Source of the DNA: Desulfopila_A sp964446655
Lineage (GTDB): Bacteria; Desulfobacterota; Desulfobulbia; Desulfobulbales; Desulfocapsaceae
NCBI GenBank assembly: GCA_964446655.1
Contig: CAYUPL010000006.1
Span: 1 to 64,000, forward strand
DNA: 64,000 nt
Direction: 5' to 3'
Positions 52,152 to 61,562 of this stretch are shown here, in pieces. The translations under genes and the position numbers were made by a program. The notes under the pieces were generated by a model. It was not told the DNA's origin, made no database searches, and saw nothing but the letters and a program-made list of their open reading frames with translations. Each line of letters opens with the position of its first letter. The stretch's first letter is position 1.

Positions 52152-54320
52152 ATGTTCTCGTCGCTCAAGGGATTTTTGCCTAACAAAGTAAAAACACAAC
52201 TGCTTACGGTACTCGGCCTGCTGATAACCCTGATGGTGGCTTTGCCCACTTTTTTTTCATATCAGCAAAAGCTCAACAGCACATCCAGGCAGTTGGAGGA
52301 AGAGCTTTTTACCGTCATCACTCAGGTTCGTCGACAACTGACCACAGATATGGCTGAGCAGCTTCGTCTGCTTGCCTATGCCGTGGCGGCTGTGCCGACA
52401 GTGCAGAGCAATCTCGACGGACGGTATCGCCAGCCCCTGCAGAATCTCACAGCTCCTCTTTATGAAAATCTGCAGAAGGCTGTAGACTTGAATGTTTTCC
52501 ATTTTCACCTGCCTCCGGCCACATCTTTCCTCCGCCTGCAGAAACCGGAGAAATATGGTGACGATCTTTCCAGTTTTCGCAAAACCGTACTCAGGGCCAA
52601 TGAAAACCAGGAAGAGGCGGTCGGTATTGAAAAAGGAGTTTCCGGAATTTCTCTGCGGGCAGTAGTGCCTGTCATATATCTGGGGAGAAAACATGTCGGT
52701 TCCGTGGAGTTTGGTGCTCCCATCAACGATAAATTGGTGTCGAAACTCAAAGACTCCATTCGACGCGACATTTCCGTTATTGTGCCCGAAGGTGATGGCT
52801 TCAAATACCAGGCCAAAACACATGATTTGTCGATTCCACAGAATAATTTTTCCTTTTTACGGGAAGTGATGGCAGATGACTCCATTAAAACGAAAAGAGT
52901 CAGTAAAGATGGTCGGGAGCTGCTCACGGCCTATGTCTCAATCCCTGACTATTCCGGAGAAAAGGTGGGTGTTCTTGCCATTCCCACTGATATCGGGCCG
53001 GTGCTGGCTACTGCGAAAAAAGAGGCGTTATGGTCGGTGGCTATAGGTGTAGCGGCTCTCCTGGTTATCCAGATATTTATTTATATTCTTTTTGTCCGTT
53101 TGATTGACCGCCCTATCAAGAATTTCAATACTCTCCTTGAGTCTGTCAGTCGGGGTAATCTTGCCCGAAATGATACCGAATCCTCTGCTATCGCAATGGT
53201 AAACTGTTCCGAGCAGATGGGGTGCGGCAAACAAGATTGTTCCATGTATGGTAAAGAAGGCTATTGCTGGGAGGAGGCCGGTTCGGCAGCAGCCGATGTA
53301 CAATGTCCCAAAATTCAGAGTGGCGAGTACCAGTCCTGCAGTGAGTGTAAAAAGGTCTTTCGCAAAGTGGTTCGCAATGAATTTACTGAGCTGGGGGCGT
53401 ATCTCCATGCCTTTATCTCCAATATACGCAACCTGGTTCGTGATGTTAATGCAAACAGTACCAGCCTGAACACTTCTTCCCAGGGTCTGGCGGAAATTTC
53501 ACAACGGATCGATCAAAGCTCCGAGGATTCCGCCGCCCGGGCCGATTCGGTCGCCGCTGCAGCCGAAGAGATGAGTTCGAATATGACATCGGTTGCCGCT
53601 GCAACAGAACAGGCGGCTGCCAATGTCAAGGTGATGAGCACGGCTACGGAAGAGATCAGCATGTCCGTTGATCAGATTCAGAATTCGACTCAGAGCGCCA
53701 AGAAGATTACCGGCGATGCCGTGGTTCAGGCTGCCGATATCTCTGAAAAGGTTGATATGCTGGGCAGTGCGGCGCAGGATATTGGTAACGTTACCGAAAC
53801 CATAGCGGAAATCTCGGCCCAGACCAATCTTCTCGCTTTAAACGCCACCATTGAGGCGGCCCGAGCTGGTGAGGCCGGTAAAGGTTTTGCCGTTGTTGCC
53901 AATGAAATAAAAGATCTTGCCAAGCAGACCGCCGATGCCACCGGAGAAATCAAGGTTCGCATCGAGGGAATTCAGAGCTCCACCGAGGTTACCGTTCAGG
54001 GGATCAGGCAGATCTCTGGAATAATAACCGAAATAGATGGAATTGTTTCAAGTATTTCGGTTTCATTGGATGAACAGAGCGCCACCATGGCGGAGTTGAC
54101 CAGTAATATCATTCAGGCCGGGGAGGGGATCGGCGAGGTTTCCGAAAATGTGGCACAGAGTTCCACGGTATCGCAACAGATCTCATACGACATTTCCGAG
54201 GTCAATATGGCGGTACGGGAAATATCCACCGGAACCCGCAATGTCGCCGAGAACGCGGAAGAGCTGCGCCAGCTGTCCCATTCATTACGAAAACTGATTG
54301 AAAAGTTCTCCGTTGATTAA
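52152..54320 (+). CDS. Methyl-accepting chemotaxis protein with a Cys-rich insert
   Basis: 722 aa from ATG 52152 (MFSSLKGF), which follows ATGGAGATTG. TM1 at about 20-40, a Cache-like periplasmic domain to about 295, TM2 at about 300-322, HAMP-like segment, then a Cys-rich stretch (residues about 354-400) with C, C, C, C, then CWEE ... CP ... SCSECKKVF, and a full MCP signalling domain with ISAQTNLLALNATIEAARAGEAGKGFAVVANEIK. Similar CW-containing modules are recurrent in Desulfobacterota signal proteins and may bind metal, heme or an Fe-S cluster. No other che genes are near. Confidence 0.92.
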   Translation: MFSSLKGFLPNKVKTQLLTVLGLLITLMVALPTFFSYQQKLNSTSRQLEEELFTVITQVRRQLTTDMAEQLRLLAYAVAAVPTVQSNLDGRYRQPLQNLTAPLYENLQKAVDLNVFHFHLPPATSFLRLQKPEKYGDDLSSFRKTVLRANENQEEAVGIEKGVSGISLRAVVPVIYLGRKHVGSVEFGAPINDKLVSKLKDSIRRDISVIVPEGDGFKYQAKTHDLSIPQNNFSFLREVMADDSIKTKRVSKDGRELLTAYVSIPDYSGEKVGVLAIPTDIGPVLATAKKEALWSVAIGVAALLVIQIFIYILFVRLIDRPIKNFNTLLESVSRGNLARNDTESSAIAMVNCSEQMGCGKQDCSMYGKEGYCWEEAGSAAADVQCPKIQSGEYQSCSECKKVFRKVVRNEFTELGAYLHAFISNIRNLVRDVNANSTSLNTSSQGLAEISQRIDQSSEDSAARADSVAAAAEEMSSNMTSVAAATEQAAANVKVMSTATEEISMSVDQIQNSTQSAKKITGDAVVQAADISEKVDMLGSAAQDIGNVTETIAEISAQTNLLALNATIEAARAGEAGKGFAVVANEIKDLAKQTADATGEIKVRIEGIQSSTEVTVQGIRQISGIITEIDGIVSSISVSLDEQSATMAELTSNIIQAGEGIGEVSENVAQSSTVSQQISYDISEVNMAVREISTGTRNVAENAEELRQLSHSLRKLIEKFSVD

Positions 54321-54639
54321 ACGTTTTCCTGCTTGATTCACCAATGATTGAAGCCGCTTTTTGCTCTGGAAAAGGGTATAGAGGAGGGTAGGCAGTAAAA
54401 GGTGGAAATATGCGGAGCTGGAAGAATTGTATGGAAAAACCGTTCAAAAGAAGATAGGTTGTTCGAGGAGAAAAAAGTCACCAACCCAGTTTCGCGGCAG
54501 CGCAACATCTATTAATCACGCGACGGATAACGACTGTACCGCCGAGCAGAAAAAAGACAGGATTTCTGTTGTTTTTGTGCAAAGATGGTGCTTTCGCTAC
54601 TCGACGCCATGGCACAAATCAACACTAAGGGAGGGATGT
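54321..54639. other. Intergenic region upstream of the amino-acid transporter
   Basis: 319 bases between two plus-strand genes. A weak frame continues upstream from the binding-protein gene, but without start support. No gene was recognised. Confidence 0.45.
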
Positions 54640-55467
54640 ATGAAAAGAGGCGTTCTGGTCTGGCTATCACTTTTATTGTTTGTCTATGCAGGATTTGCAA
54701 CACCGGCGTTCAGTTCGGACATTGAACTGTGGAAAAAGTCCACCTTGAATGAGATCATTGAACGAGGAGAGCTTCGGGTTGGCTTTGAAGCGGGGTATCT
54801 TCCTTTTGAAATGGCGGACAAAAAGGGCAACTTTATCGGTTTTGATATCGATATGGCTAAAGAAATGGCAAAAGCCATGAAGGTCAAGTTTGTCCCTGTC
54901 AATACGGCATGGGACGGTATTATCCCCGCGCTGATCACCAAAAAATTTGACATCCTTATCAGCGGCATGACCGTTACCCAGGAGCGCAATTTGGCCATCA
55001 ACTTTGCGGATCCGTACATCATTGTCGGTCAGACAATTTTGCTCAACAAAAAGCATGAAGGAAAAGTTACTTCTTATAAAGATCTGAATGATCCCAGTTT
55101 CACTGTTACATCTAAACTCGGCACCACCGGTGAACAGGCCATCAAACGTTTAATGCCGAAAGCGAACTATAAGAGCTACGAGGTCGAAAGCGAAGCCGCT
55201 CTTGAAGTTCTCAACGACAAGGCCGATGCAACGGTTTATGACCTGCCGTTCTGTGCAACATTCATGGCACAGCAAGGAGAAGGCAAATTGATTTTTCTCG
55301 ACGAGCCGTTTACCTTTGAGCCGCTGGCCTGGGCAATACGCAAAGGTGATCCGGATTTTCTCAATTGGTTGAATAACTTTCTGCGCCAGATGAAAAATGA
55401 CGGTCGGTATGACGTGATTTATAAAAAATGGATCAGCAGTACCGATTGGATCAAGGAAATAGAATAA
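54640..55467 (+). CDS. Polar amino acid ABC transporter, substrate-binding protein
   Basis: 275 aa. Signal peptide RGVLVWLSLLLFVYAGFATPAFS. Type II binding-protein fold of the glutamine/His/Arg group: GELRVGFEAGYLPFEMADKK, NFIGFDIDMAKEMAKAM, DILISGMTVTQERN and the FADPYI segment. ATG 54640 follows AAGGGAGGGATGT. It is followed by a stem-loop, then permease and ATPase genes, so expression of the binding protein may exceed that of the membrane parts. Confidence 0.94.
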   Translation: MKRGVLVWLSLLLFVYAGFATPAFSSDIELWKKSTLNEIIERGELRVGFEAGYLPFEMADKKGNFIGFDIDMAKEMAKAMKVKFVPVNTAWDGIIPALITKKFDILISGMTVTQERNLAINFADPYIIVGQTILLNKKHEGKVTSYKDLNDPSFTVTSKLGTTGEQAIKRLMPKANYKSYEVESEAALEVLNDKADATVYDLPFCATFMAQQGEGKLIFLDEPFTFEPLAWAIRKGDPDFLNWLNNFLRQMKNDGRYDVIYKKWISSTDWIKEIE

Positions 55468-55508
55468 CGAATTGCTGCATATCGAGAGAAATGGAGTGAA
55501 AATATCAG

Positions 55509-55549
55509 ACCGGCGCGATCCAATGGCGGATTCGCGCCGGTGTCGTTTT
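55509..55549 (+). terminator. Stem-loop between binding protein and permease genes
   Basis: ACCGGCGCGA at 55509-55518 pairs perfectly with TCGCGCCGGT at 55532-55541, followed by GTCGTTTTG. It is likely a partial terminator or mRNA stabiliser that gives the binding protein a higher output than the downstream genes. Confidence 0.6.
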
Positions 55550-55620
55550 GTCGGGATTGTTTCTGAGCGGGCATTGATGCACGGTATCACTCCTTAAGCG
55601 TAAAAACAATCGGCGAGTTC

Positions 55621-56637
55621 ATGGAAAATTCAAGTCTTGATAGGAATAGAAGCAGAGTCAACTATTACACCTGGGTGGGAGTCTTTGTTCTCGGGGTAAT
55701 TGTGTTGCTGGGATCGTTGTACTTTGCGACAATAAAAATTGACTATGTCTGGCGCTGGCAGATAATTCCGGGATATGTCCTTGGGTCGGAAGAGGAAATT
55801 CTGGTTACGGCCAATATCGGAGGAGAGATTGAGTCGATCGACACCTCGGATAAAGAACAGGCTGTGGTAACTGTTCGGACCGATGATGGAAGTGCTTTAC
55901 AATACATCATCCCGGGAAGCGATGTCTGGGTGTATGAGGGAGATTCCGTTTATCCCGGTGACCCCTTGGGGCAGCATGTTGAATGGCGCATTGGCATTCT
56001 TCTTCTGGGAACCTGGCTGACACTGAAAATAAGTTTTTATGCGATTATTTTCGGCATTATTCTAGGTCTTGTCGGTGGAGTTTGCCGCATTTCCAGCAAT
56101 CCGGCCCTGAAATGGTCGGCGATAACGTATGTCGAGCTGATACGCGGTTCACCTCTGCTTGTACAGATATTCATCTGGTATTTTGTCCTGGCGACATTGA
56201 TTAATGAGTTGCTGAAAAACTATGGGATGTCGGAAATTCCAGCACTCTGGTATGGTGTTGCCGCACTTGCCGCCTTTACCGGAGCATATGTCACCGAGAT
56301 CGTCCGCGCGGGCATCCAGTCCATTCACCGCGGCCAGATCGAGGCGGCACGGTCCTTGGGAATGACCGGCGCTCAGGCACTTCGTTATATCATTCTGCCG
56401 CAGGCGCTACGGAGAATTCTCCCGCCACTGGCCGGACAATTTATCAGTCTGATAAAGGACTCGTCACTTTTGGGAATGATCGCCATACGGGAGTTGACAA
56501 AGGCGACACGGGAAGCTATCACCGTCAGTCTGCAGCCCTATGAGTTTTGGTTTGTCTGTGCCATTCTCTACTTAATCCTGACCTTTACCTTGTCGATGGT
56601 CGTTCAATATATGGAGAGGAGGCTCGGGGTAAAATGA
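55621..56637 (+). CDS. Polar amino acid ABC transporter permease with an N-terminal beta insert
   Basis: 338 aa, longer than the two related permeases in this window (279 and 291 aa). TM1 at about 17-38. A loop of about 65 residues follows WRWQIIPGYV, containing EILVTANIGGEIESIDTSD, AVVTVRTDDG and YEGDSVYPGD; this beta-rich stretch ends before the second helix and resembles a barrel-sandwich/lipoyl-like segment. The rest is a standard His/Glu permease with the EAA loop GQIEAARSLGMTGAQALRYI. Overlaps the ATPase gene (ATGA). Confidence 0.9.
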   Translation: MENSSLDRNRSRVNYYTWVGVFVLGVIVLLGSLYFATIKIDYVWRWQIIPGYVLGSEEEILVTANIGGEIESIDTSDKEQAVVTVRTDDGSALQYIIPGSDVWVYEGDSVYPGDPLGQHVEWRIGILLLGTWLTLKISFYAIIFGIILGLVGGVCRISSNPALKWSAITYVELIRGSPLLVQIFIWYFVLATLINELLKNYGMSEIPALWYGVAALAAFTGAYVTEIVRAGIQSIHRGQIEAARSLGMTGAQALRYIILPQALRRILPPLAGQFISLIKDSSLLGMIAIRELTKATREAITVSLQPYEFWFVCAILYLILTFTLSMVVQYMERRLGVK

Positions 56638-57365
56638 TTGATGTTCAAAATGTCTCAAAAATCTTTTATGTGCCGCATAAAATCAAGGCTCTGGATAACG
56701 TATCCGTGCAGGTCAAAGCTGGTGAGGTGGTTGTCGTGATCGGTCCTTCCGGCTCGGGAAAATCGACCCTGCTTCGCTGCATTAACCATCTTGAAGCGGC
56801 TAATTCCGGACATATTATTATTGACGGTATTGATATCCTTGCTTCTAAAACCAATATCAATAAAGTCCGGGAAGAGGTCGGCATGGTTTTTCAATCATTC
56901 AATCTTTTTCCGCATAAAACAGTCTTGGAAAATGTTACCCTGGCACAACTGGTTGTCCGTAAACGCGGAAAGGAAGTTGCCAATAAGACCGCGATTGCTC
57001 TTTTGGAAAAAGTTGGAATTGTGGAGAAGAAGAATAACTATCCCGACCAGCTTTCCGGAGGGCAGCAGCAGCGGGTTGCCATAGCCAGAGCGTTGGCGAT
57101 GAACCCGAAGATCATGCTTTTTGACGAACCGACATCGGCGCTAGATCCGGAGATGATCGGTGAAGTACTGGATGTCATGAAAACGCTGGCCAAGGAAGGC
57201 ATGACCATGGTGGTGGTCACCCATGAGATGGGATTTGCCAGAGAAGTGGCGGATCGTGTCATATTCATGGATGAAGGTGCTATTGTCGAAGTCGGCACGC
57301 CAGAGCATTTTTTCAAGAACCCGACCCACGACCGTACCAAGTTATTCCTCAGCCAGATACTCTGA
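56634..57365 (+). CDS. Polar amino acid ABC transporter ATP-binding protein (GlnQ type)
   Basis: 243 aa. Walker A GPSGSGKST, Q-loop VFQSFNLF, signature LSGGQQQRVAIARAL, Walker B IMLFDEPTSALD and H-loop VTHEMGFA all present, so the ATPase is intact. ATG 56634 overlaps the permease stop. An upstream ATG frame to 56547 runs antisense-like inside the permease and is not used. It is the only ATPase of the two amino-acid transport sets in the window. Confidence 0.95.
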   Translation: MIDVQNVSKIFYVPHKIKALDNVSVQVKAGEVVVVIGPSGSGKSTLLRCINHLEAANSGHIIIDGIDILASKTNINKVREEVGMVFQSFNLFPHKTVLENVTLAQLVVRKRGKEVANKTAIALLEKVGIVEKKNNYPDQLSGGQQQRVAIARALAMNPKIMLFDEPTSALDPEMIGEVLDVMKTLAKEGMTMVVVTHEMGFAREVADRVIFMDEGAIVEVGTPEHFFKNPTHDRTKLFLSQIL

Positions 57366-57405
57366 CCCGGGCGGATTGGGTTCTTTATCCGGACAGCCTT
57401 GCCGT

Positions 57406-58248
57406 TCAGTAGTAAGGTGCGGCAGCCAAAAGCTGGGGATAGTCGGTGATGATTTTATCTATCCCAAGGGAAAGATAACGGTGCATTTCACGTAACCGGT
57501 TCACCGTATAGAGATTGATACGGCAGCCGTGCCTGTGGGCCTTTTCTATCTGTGGTACATCAATTAAATCGACATTGGCGTTATAGATGTCAAACTGATA
57601 GTCACCCCACTGTTGCCCTTTGCAGGCATCATCTCCTATTAAGGCGTTGACCTCAATATCGGGACGCAGTTCCTGCACTTTAGACAGGAAAGGATGGTGA
57701 AAGGAGGATATCGAAAATCGCTCCCTGTCGAGGACCACTCGTGAAATAAGCTGAAGGATCTCTTCGACGATGGGAAAAGAATCAATTTCACTGGGCAAAG
57801 GCTTGATTTCGATATTGATAAACCATGTCTTGTTCTTTACGAAAAGAAGGAGTTCTTCCAGCTGAGGTATTGTGGCACCGCACATGACCTGCGCCTCGGT
57901 GATACCGACAATGCCTTTACTGATGGAGGCATAAGGATCGGTGTCCCTGTACCAGGTGCCTGCATCAAGCCGGAGGATCTCTTCAAGGGTGAAGGTGTGT
58001 AGCGGGTTGTTTTTTCTCTGGGGAAAGAGCTGGGCGATATTGGTGGTCCGGCGCAGATTGTTGTCATGAAAGAGAACAAGCTTGCCGTCAGCGGTAACCC
58101 GCACATCCGTTTCTATACCATGAGCACCAACCTGCCACGCCTTTAAAAAAGCGGGCATAGTGTTTTCCGGGGCAAGGCTGCGGGCTCCGCGGTGGGCAAT
58201 ATTATAACATCGTCCAGGGCGATTATTTGACATAGGTGCCATTACCAT
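57406..58248 (-). CDS. Glycerophosphodiester phosphodiesterase
   Basis: 280 aa from ATG 58248. ATGs at 58242 and 58233 are alternatives. GDPD family fold: IAHRGARSLAPENTMPAF (catalytic HR, E), ETDVRVTADGKLVLFHDNNL (the E/D/H triad) and the WFINIEIKP segment (metal Glu). No signal peptide is seen, so it is probably cytoplasmic, as UgpQ. It hydrolyses glycerophosphodiesters to glycerol-3-phosphate and an alcohol. Start codon lies next to the stop of the upstream MFS gene, which suggests a pair. Confidence 0.9.
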   Translation of the reverse strand: MVMAPMSNNRPGRCYNIAHRGARSLAPENTMPAFLKAWQVGAHGIETDVRVTADGKLVLFHDNNLRRTTNIAQLFPQRKNNPLHTFTLEEILRLDAGTWYRDTDPYASISKGIVGITEAQVMCGATIPQLEELLLFVKNKTWFINIEIKPLPSEIDSFPIVEEILQLISRVVLDRERFSISSFHHPFLSKVQELRPDIEVNALIGDDACKGQQWGDYQFDIYNANVDLIDVPQIEKAHRHGCRINLYTVNRLREMHRYLSLGIDKIITDYPQLLAAAPYY

Positions 58249-58250
58249 CT

Positions 58251-59630
58251 CTAGCCTTTGCGGCGGTGCAGGTTTGTTTTACGAAGAAGAAAACGCGACA
58301 AAATAACCGTTATAATCAGAACCACAGCCAGATAAGGGATGAACCAGAAGAGCGCACTCTGGAAAGAGATATTGGCAATCGATGTTTCGTCCATTGCCGG
58401 ATAATTTATCATGTTAGCCCTGCGGATGGAAGCTAAAAGAGTTGCAAATGCCAGTCCTACGAGACCATACGCCAGGTTGAAGGCCAGGCCTTTAAAGCTC
58501 AGAACGGTGGCCCGTTGGTGTGAAGCGGTAATCCTGTTGAGATAATGGCTGGTGAAAAAGGAAGTAAGAAGCATTCCTGCAGGGACGAGGAACATCGGGA
58601 TAAGACCCCAGTAGGGAACGAATGCTGCTATGCCGCAGAGTGCTGCAAAGCTCAGTAATGCCAGCCAGGCCACGTTTTGTTCGGCAGTGTAGCGAGCCAC
58701 CATTTTCTCTGCAAGTTTGGGGACAAACAGCCCGACGAGAGCCATACCTGCACCGATAAACCCAAAAGTCGCTTCCGGTAGCTGGATCTGCCGGAAATAA
58801 CGGCTGGTCATGGTTATGATCATGCGCAGGATATGGTCATATCCCATGGCAAAGAGAATGATTGCCAGAGCGAAGGGAGTTCGGCCTATCCATTTACCGG
58901 CCTGGAGAGTCAGGCGCAAAGCGAGCAGCATGTCACGGAAGTGTTGCGAGGGAGTCGTGGAAGCCCTTTTTTCCTGTTCGGTTTCCTGCATGAGGAGAAC
59001 GGTTATACAGGATGCAATACCAAGAAGAAGGGTAAGGTAAACAGGGAAACGCATGGTTATCTGCTGGTTGACCGGCGGGGATGAGCCGAAAAGGTCTAAT
59101 ATTTTATTAACAACCTGCGGGTCGTAGAGCAGAGCGCCGAGACTCATGGTAAGAACGGAGCCCAGTGCGCTGATGCGCATCAGCATGCTGAGCACGGAGG
59201 GCCAATCATCCTTATCTCCTTGCATAAGCAGGGAATCATAGGCCAATGCCTCATCGGCCCCACTAGCCATCGCCTCCGCCAGTCCGCTGAGAATTCTGTT
59301 GATGAGAAAAGCCCAGAATACCAAGGAAATATTGTTCAGTGGCACAAAAGCAAGCAGCGCCATTTCCATTATCATCAGCATCGAAGTGGCAAGCAGCAGT
59401 TTTTTTCTGCCGATCAGGTCGGCCAGTGCTCCGGAGGGCACTTCAGCTGCCACTATGGTGGCCGCCCAGACGCTGTTGAGCAGAGCGAACTGCTCAATGG
59501 TTAGTCCGTAATCGAGAAAAAGAATGGTGAAAACGGGGTAGTAAAATCTGCAGTTGAAAAACAGACGGAAGGCGATAAAGTAGCGGAGATTGGGGATGGA
59601 AAACGGCGAACTCTTTTTCATCATAACCAT
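58251..59630 (-). CDS. MFS transporter
   Basis: 459 aa, about 12 hydrophobic helices and a long central loop. MFS motif appears as GALADLIGRKKLLL between helices 2 and 3. It resembles carriers with an YQTLIEQ-like N-terminal part, but the substrate is unknown. It is sandwiched between a permease gene (8 bases away) and the GDPD gene, all on the minus strand, so it belongs to the same transcript as the amino-acid permease set. Confidence 0.85.
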   Translation of the reverse strand: MVMMKKSSPFSIPNLRYFIAFRLFFNCRFYYPVFTILFLDYGLTIEQFALLNSVWAATIVAAEVPSGALADLIGRKKLLLATSMLMIMEMALLAFVPLNNISLVFWAFLINRILSGLAEAMASGADEALAYDSLLMQGDKDDWPSVLSMLMRISALGSVLTMSLGALLYDPQVVNKILDLFGSSPPVNQQITMRFPVYLTLLLGIASCITVLLMQETEQEKRASTTPSQHFRDMLLALRLTLQAGKWIGRTPFALAIILFAMGYDHILRMIITMTSRYFRQIQLPEATFGFIGAGMALVGLFVPKLAEKMVARYTAEQNVAWLALLSFAALCGIAAFVPYWGLIPMFLVPAGMLLTSFFTSHYLNRITASHQRATVLSFKGLAFNLAYGLVGLAFATLLASIRRANMINYPAMDETSIANISFQSALFWFIPYLAVVLIITVILSRFLLRKTNLHRRKG

Positions 59631-59638
59631 CCTGGAGT

Positions 59639-60514
59639 TTACGCCCTGTTCTGGGAGAGTTTGGCTTCAAGCCTGCCGACAAAAAGAGAGAGACAGAGGC
59701 AAAGAAGCAAATACATCGCCGTAATGGTGAGCCAGACCTCGATGGTCACCTGGGTGGAGGCCATGACCTGCATCCCCTGAAAAGTAAGTTCCTGAATAGA
59801 GATAACCGAGACGATGGCAGAGTATTTGATCGTGTTGATAAACTCATTGGCCAGCGGCGGCAGCATATTGCGGATAGCCTGGGGCAGGATGACATGGCGC
59901 ATCTGTTTCCAGCGACTGAGGCCGATAGAAGCCGAGGCCTCCCACTGCCCTCTGTCAATGGCCTGGATTCCTCCTCGGACAATTTCCGAAATATAGGCTC
60001 CCTGAAAGAGTCCCAGGGTGATGACACCGGAGAGAAACTGGGTGATCATTTCCGGTCTGGAAAAAAGAAGGCTGAACAACCACAGGCTGTTGCCGGTAAG
60101 AGATCTGCTCAACTCGTCAACATGAAGAAGCGGCATGATCTGATCGCTGACAAAAAAATAAAAGATAAAAACCAGTACCAGCGCCGGAATATTGCGGACC
60201 AGTTCGACATAGGTTCTGGCATTGAGGCGGAAAAACAGCCGTCGGGAAATGGACATTAATCCCATAACGGCCCCTACCACGGCAGCAAGAACAGTTCCCC
60301 AGATACTGAGTTTGATGGTGGTGAAAAATCCCTGAAGCAGCACACCGCTTTGCCAGTTTTGTGCCGTTTCATTATAATGAACAAGATACGAAGGGATGAT
60401 CCCCCAGTTCCACTTGTAGTTCAGGCTGTAACTGAGCCTGTAGACGATGTAGGCGGCCAGGCTCAACGCGACAATGCTGATAACGATATCAAGTGGACTG
60501 AATGTTTTCTTCAA
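59639..60514 (-). CDS. Polar amino acid ABC transporter permease
   Basis: 291 aa. HisM/GlnP-type integral membrane subunit with about five to six helices and the EAA loop GQWEASASIGLSRWKQMRHVIL. The start appears to be TTG 60514 (KKTFSPLDIV) without a good ribosome site. It is the downstream partner of the binding protein at 60683 on the same strand. It differs in sequence from the permease at 61563. Confidence 0.9.
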   Translation of the reverse strand: MKKTFSPLDIVISIVALSLAAYIVYRLSYSLNYKWNWGIIPSYLVHYNETAQNWQSGVLLQGFFTTIKLSIWGTVLAAVVGAVMGLMSISRRLFFRLNARTYVELVRNIPALVLVFIFYFFVSDQIMPLLHVDELSRSLTGNSLWLFSLLFSRPEMITQFLSGVITLGLFQGAYISEIVRGGIQAIDRGQWEASASIGLSRWKQMRHVILPQAIRNMLPPLANEFINTIKYSAIVSVISIQELTFQGMQVMASTQVTIEVWLTITAMYLLLCLCLSLFVGRLEAKLSQNRA

Positions 60515-60682
60515 GATGAGTAAGGTTGCAAGAGATTGGTGAATATCATGGCAGCATCATGGTGGAGGCGGCTTTGCAGCATTCCACCACCACCTCACCA
60601 CGGGTGTCAGCCTGATTCGTATCGACATTGTTATACACCGGATCCTGGTGCGTAGCCGAGCCTGGTAAAAGGGTAATAATCG

Positions 60683-61516
60683 TTATTCGATCATACCGGC
60701 CCAGTCGCGGGTTTCAAACCAGTAATTATGTCGTTCCTGCAGCCAGCCTTCCATGTTGACATTCAGGATCCAGCTGTTGAAAAAGGCCAGCATGTCCGGA
60801 TCACCTTTACGGATGGCGAAGCCTATGGGTTCTTTGGTGAATGTTTCCGGCAGAGGTAAAAAGAGGGTGTCACTGTATTTAATGGCCTCAAAGGCAGGTC
60901 GGGGCGCAGAGGCTACTACTGCGTGCACATTGCCGTTGCGCAGTTCCTGGTACGTCTGGGCTTCGTCGTCATAAAGACGAACCGTGGCGTTGGGGAGATA
61001 TCTTTTGGTCGCGGCTGCAGCGGTGGTTCCCAGTTTGCAGGCAATTTCGATACCTTCCTTGTTAAAATCCTGCAGAGAAGAAAAACCGGCCGCTTTTTCT
61101 CTGTGCGCGACAATCGACATTCCGGAATAGTCGTAAGGAATGGTGAAGTTGACCTTGAGGGCGCGCTGCGGTGTGATACCCATGCCGCCGATAATGACGT
61201 CGAATTTCGAAGTCAGCAGAGCTGGAATAATGCCCGCCCACTTTGTAGGAACGAATTCCACCTTGACTCCCATGTCGGCCGCCAGCCGTTCGGCCACATC
61301 AATTTCGAAACCGATATAGTCGCCATTCTTGTCTTTCATGGCCCAGGGAAGGAAAGTGTCCATACCCACCTTGAGAACACCACGCCGAACAATCTGCTCC
61401 AGGGTACTTTCCTGAGCGAGCTGCTGCTGAATGGATGCGGCCAGGCTTGTCCCGCTTAAGCAGAATAGCAGACTAAACAGGGAAAAAAGCAGTATAACAG
61501 GTGTTGTTCTTTTCAT
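60683..61516 (-). CDS. Polar amino acid ABC transporter, substrate-binding protein
   Basis: 277 aa. Signal peptide TTPVILLFSLFSLLFCLSGTSLAA. Type II fold: RGVLKVGMDTFLPWAMKDKNG, YIGFEIDVAERLAADMGVK, IIPALLTSKFDVIIGGMGIT. ATG 61516 follows GGAGGGACCT. The gene is flanked by two permease genes on the same strand and no ATPase. Paralogue of the binding protein at 54640. Confidence 0.93.
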   Translation of the reverse strand: MKRTTPVILLFSLFSLLFCLSGTSLAASIQQQLAQESTLEQIVRRGVLKVGMDTFLPWAMKDKNGDYIGFEIDVAERLAADMGVKVEFVPTKWAGIIPALLTSKFDVIIGGMGITPQRALKVNFTIPYDYSGMSIVAHREKAAGFSSLQDFNKEGIEIACKLGTTAAAATKRYLPNATVRLYDDEAQTYQELRNGNVHAVVASAPRPAFEAIKYSDTLFLPLPETFTKEPIGFAIRKGDPDMLAFFNSWILNVNMEGWLQERHNYWFETRDWAGMIE

Positions 61517-61562
61517 AGGTCCCTCCAGTTTTTTTTAAGTATGCCTCAAGTTGAGGTTGATC

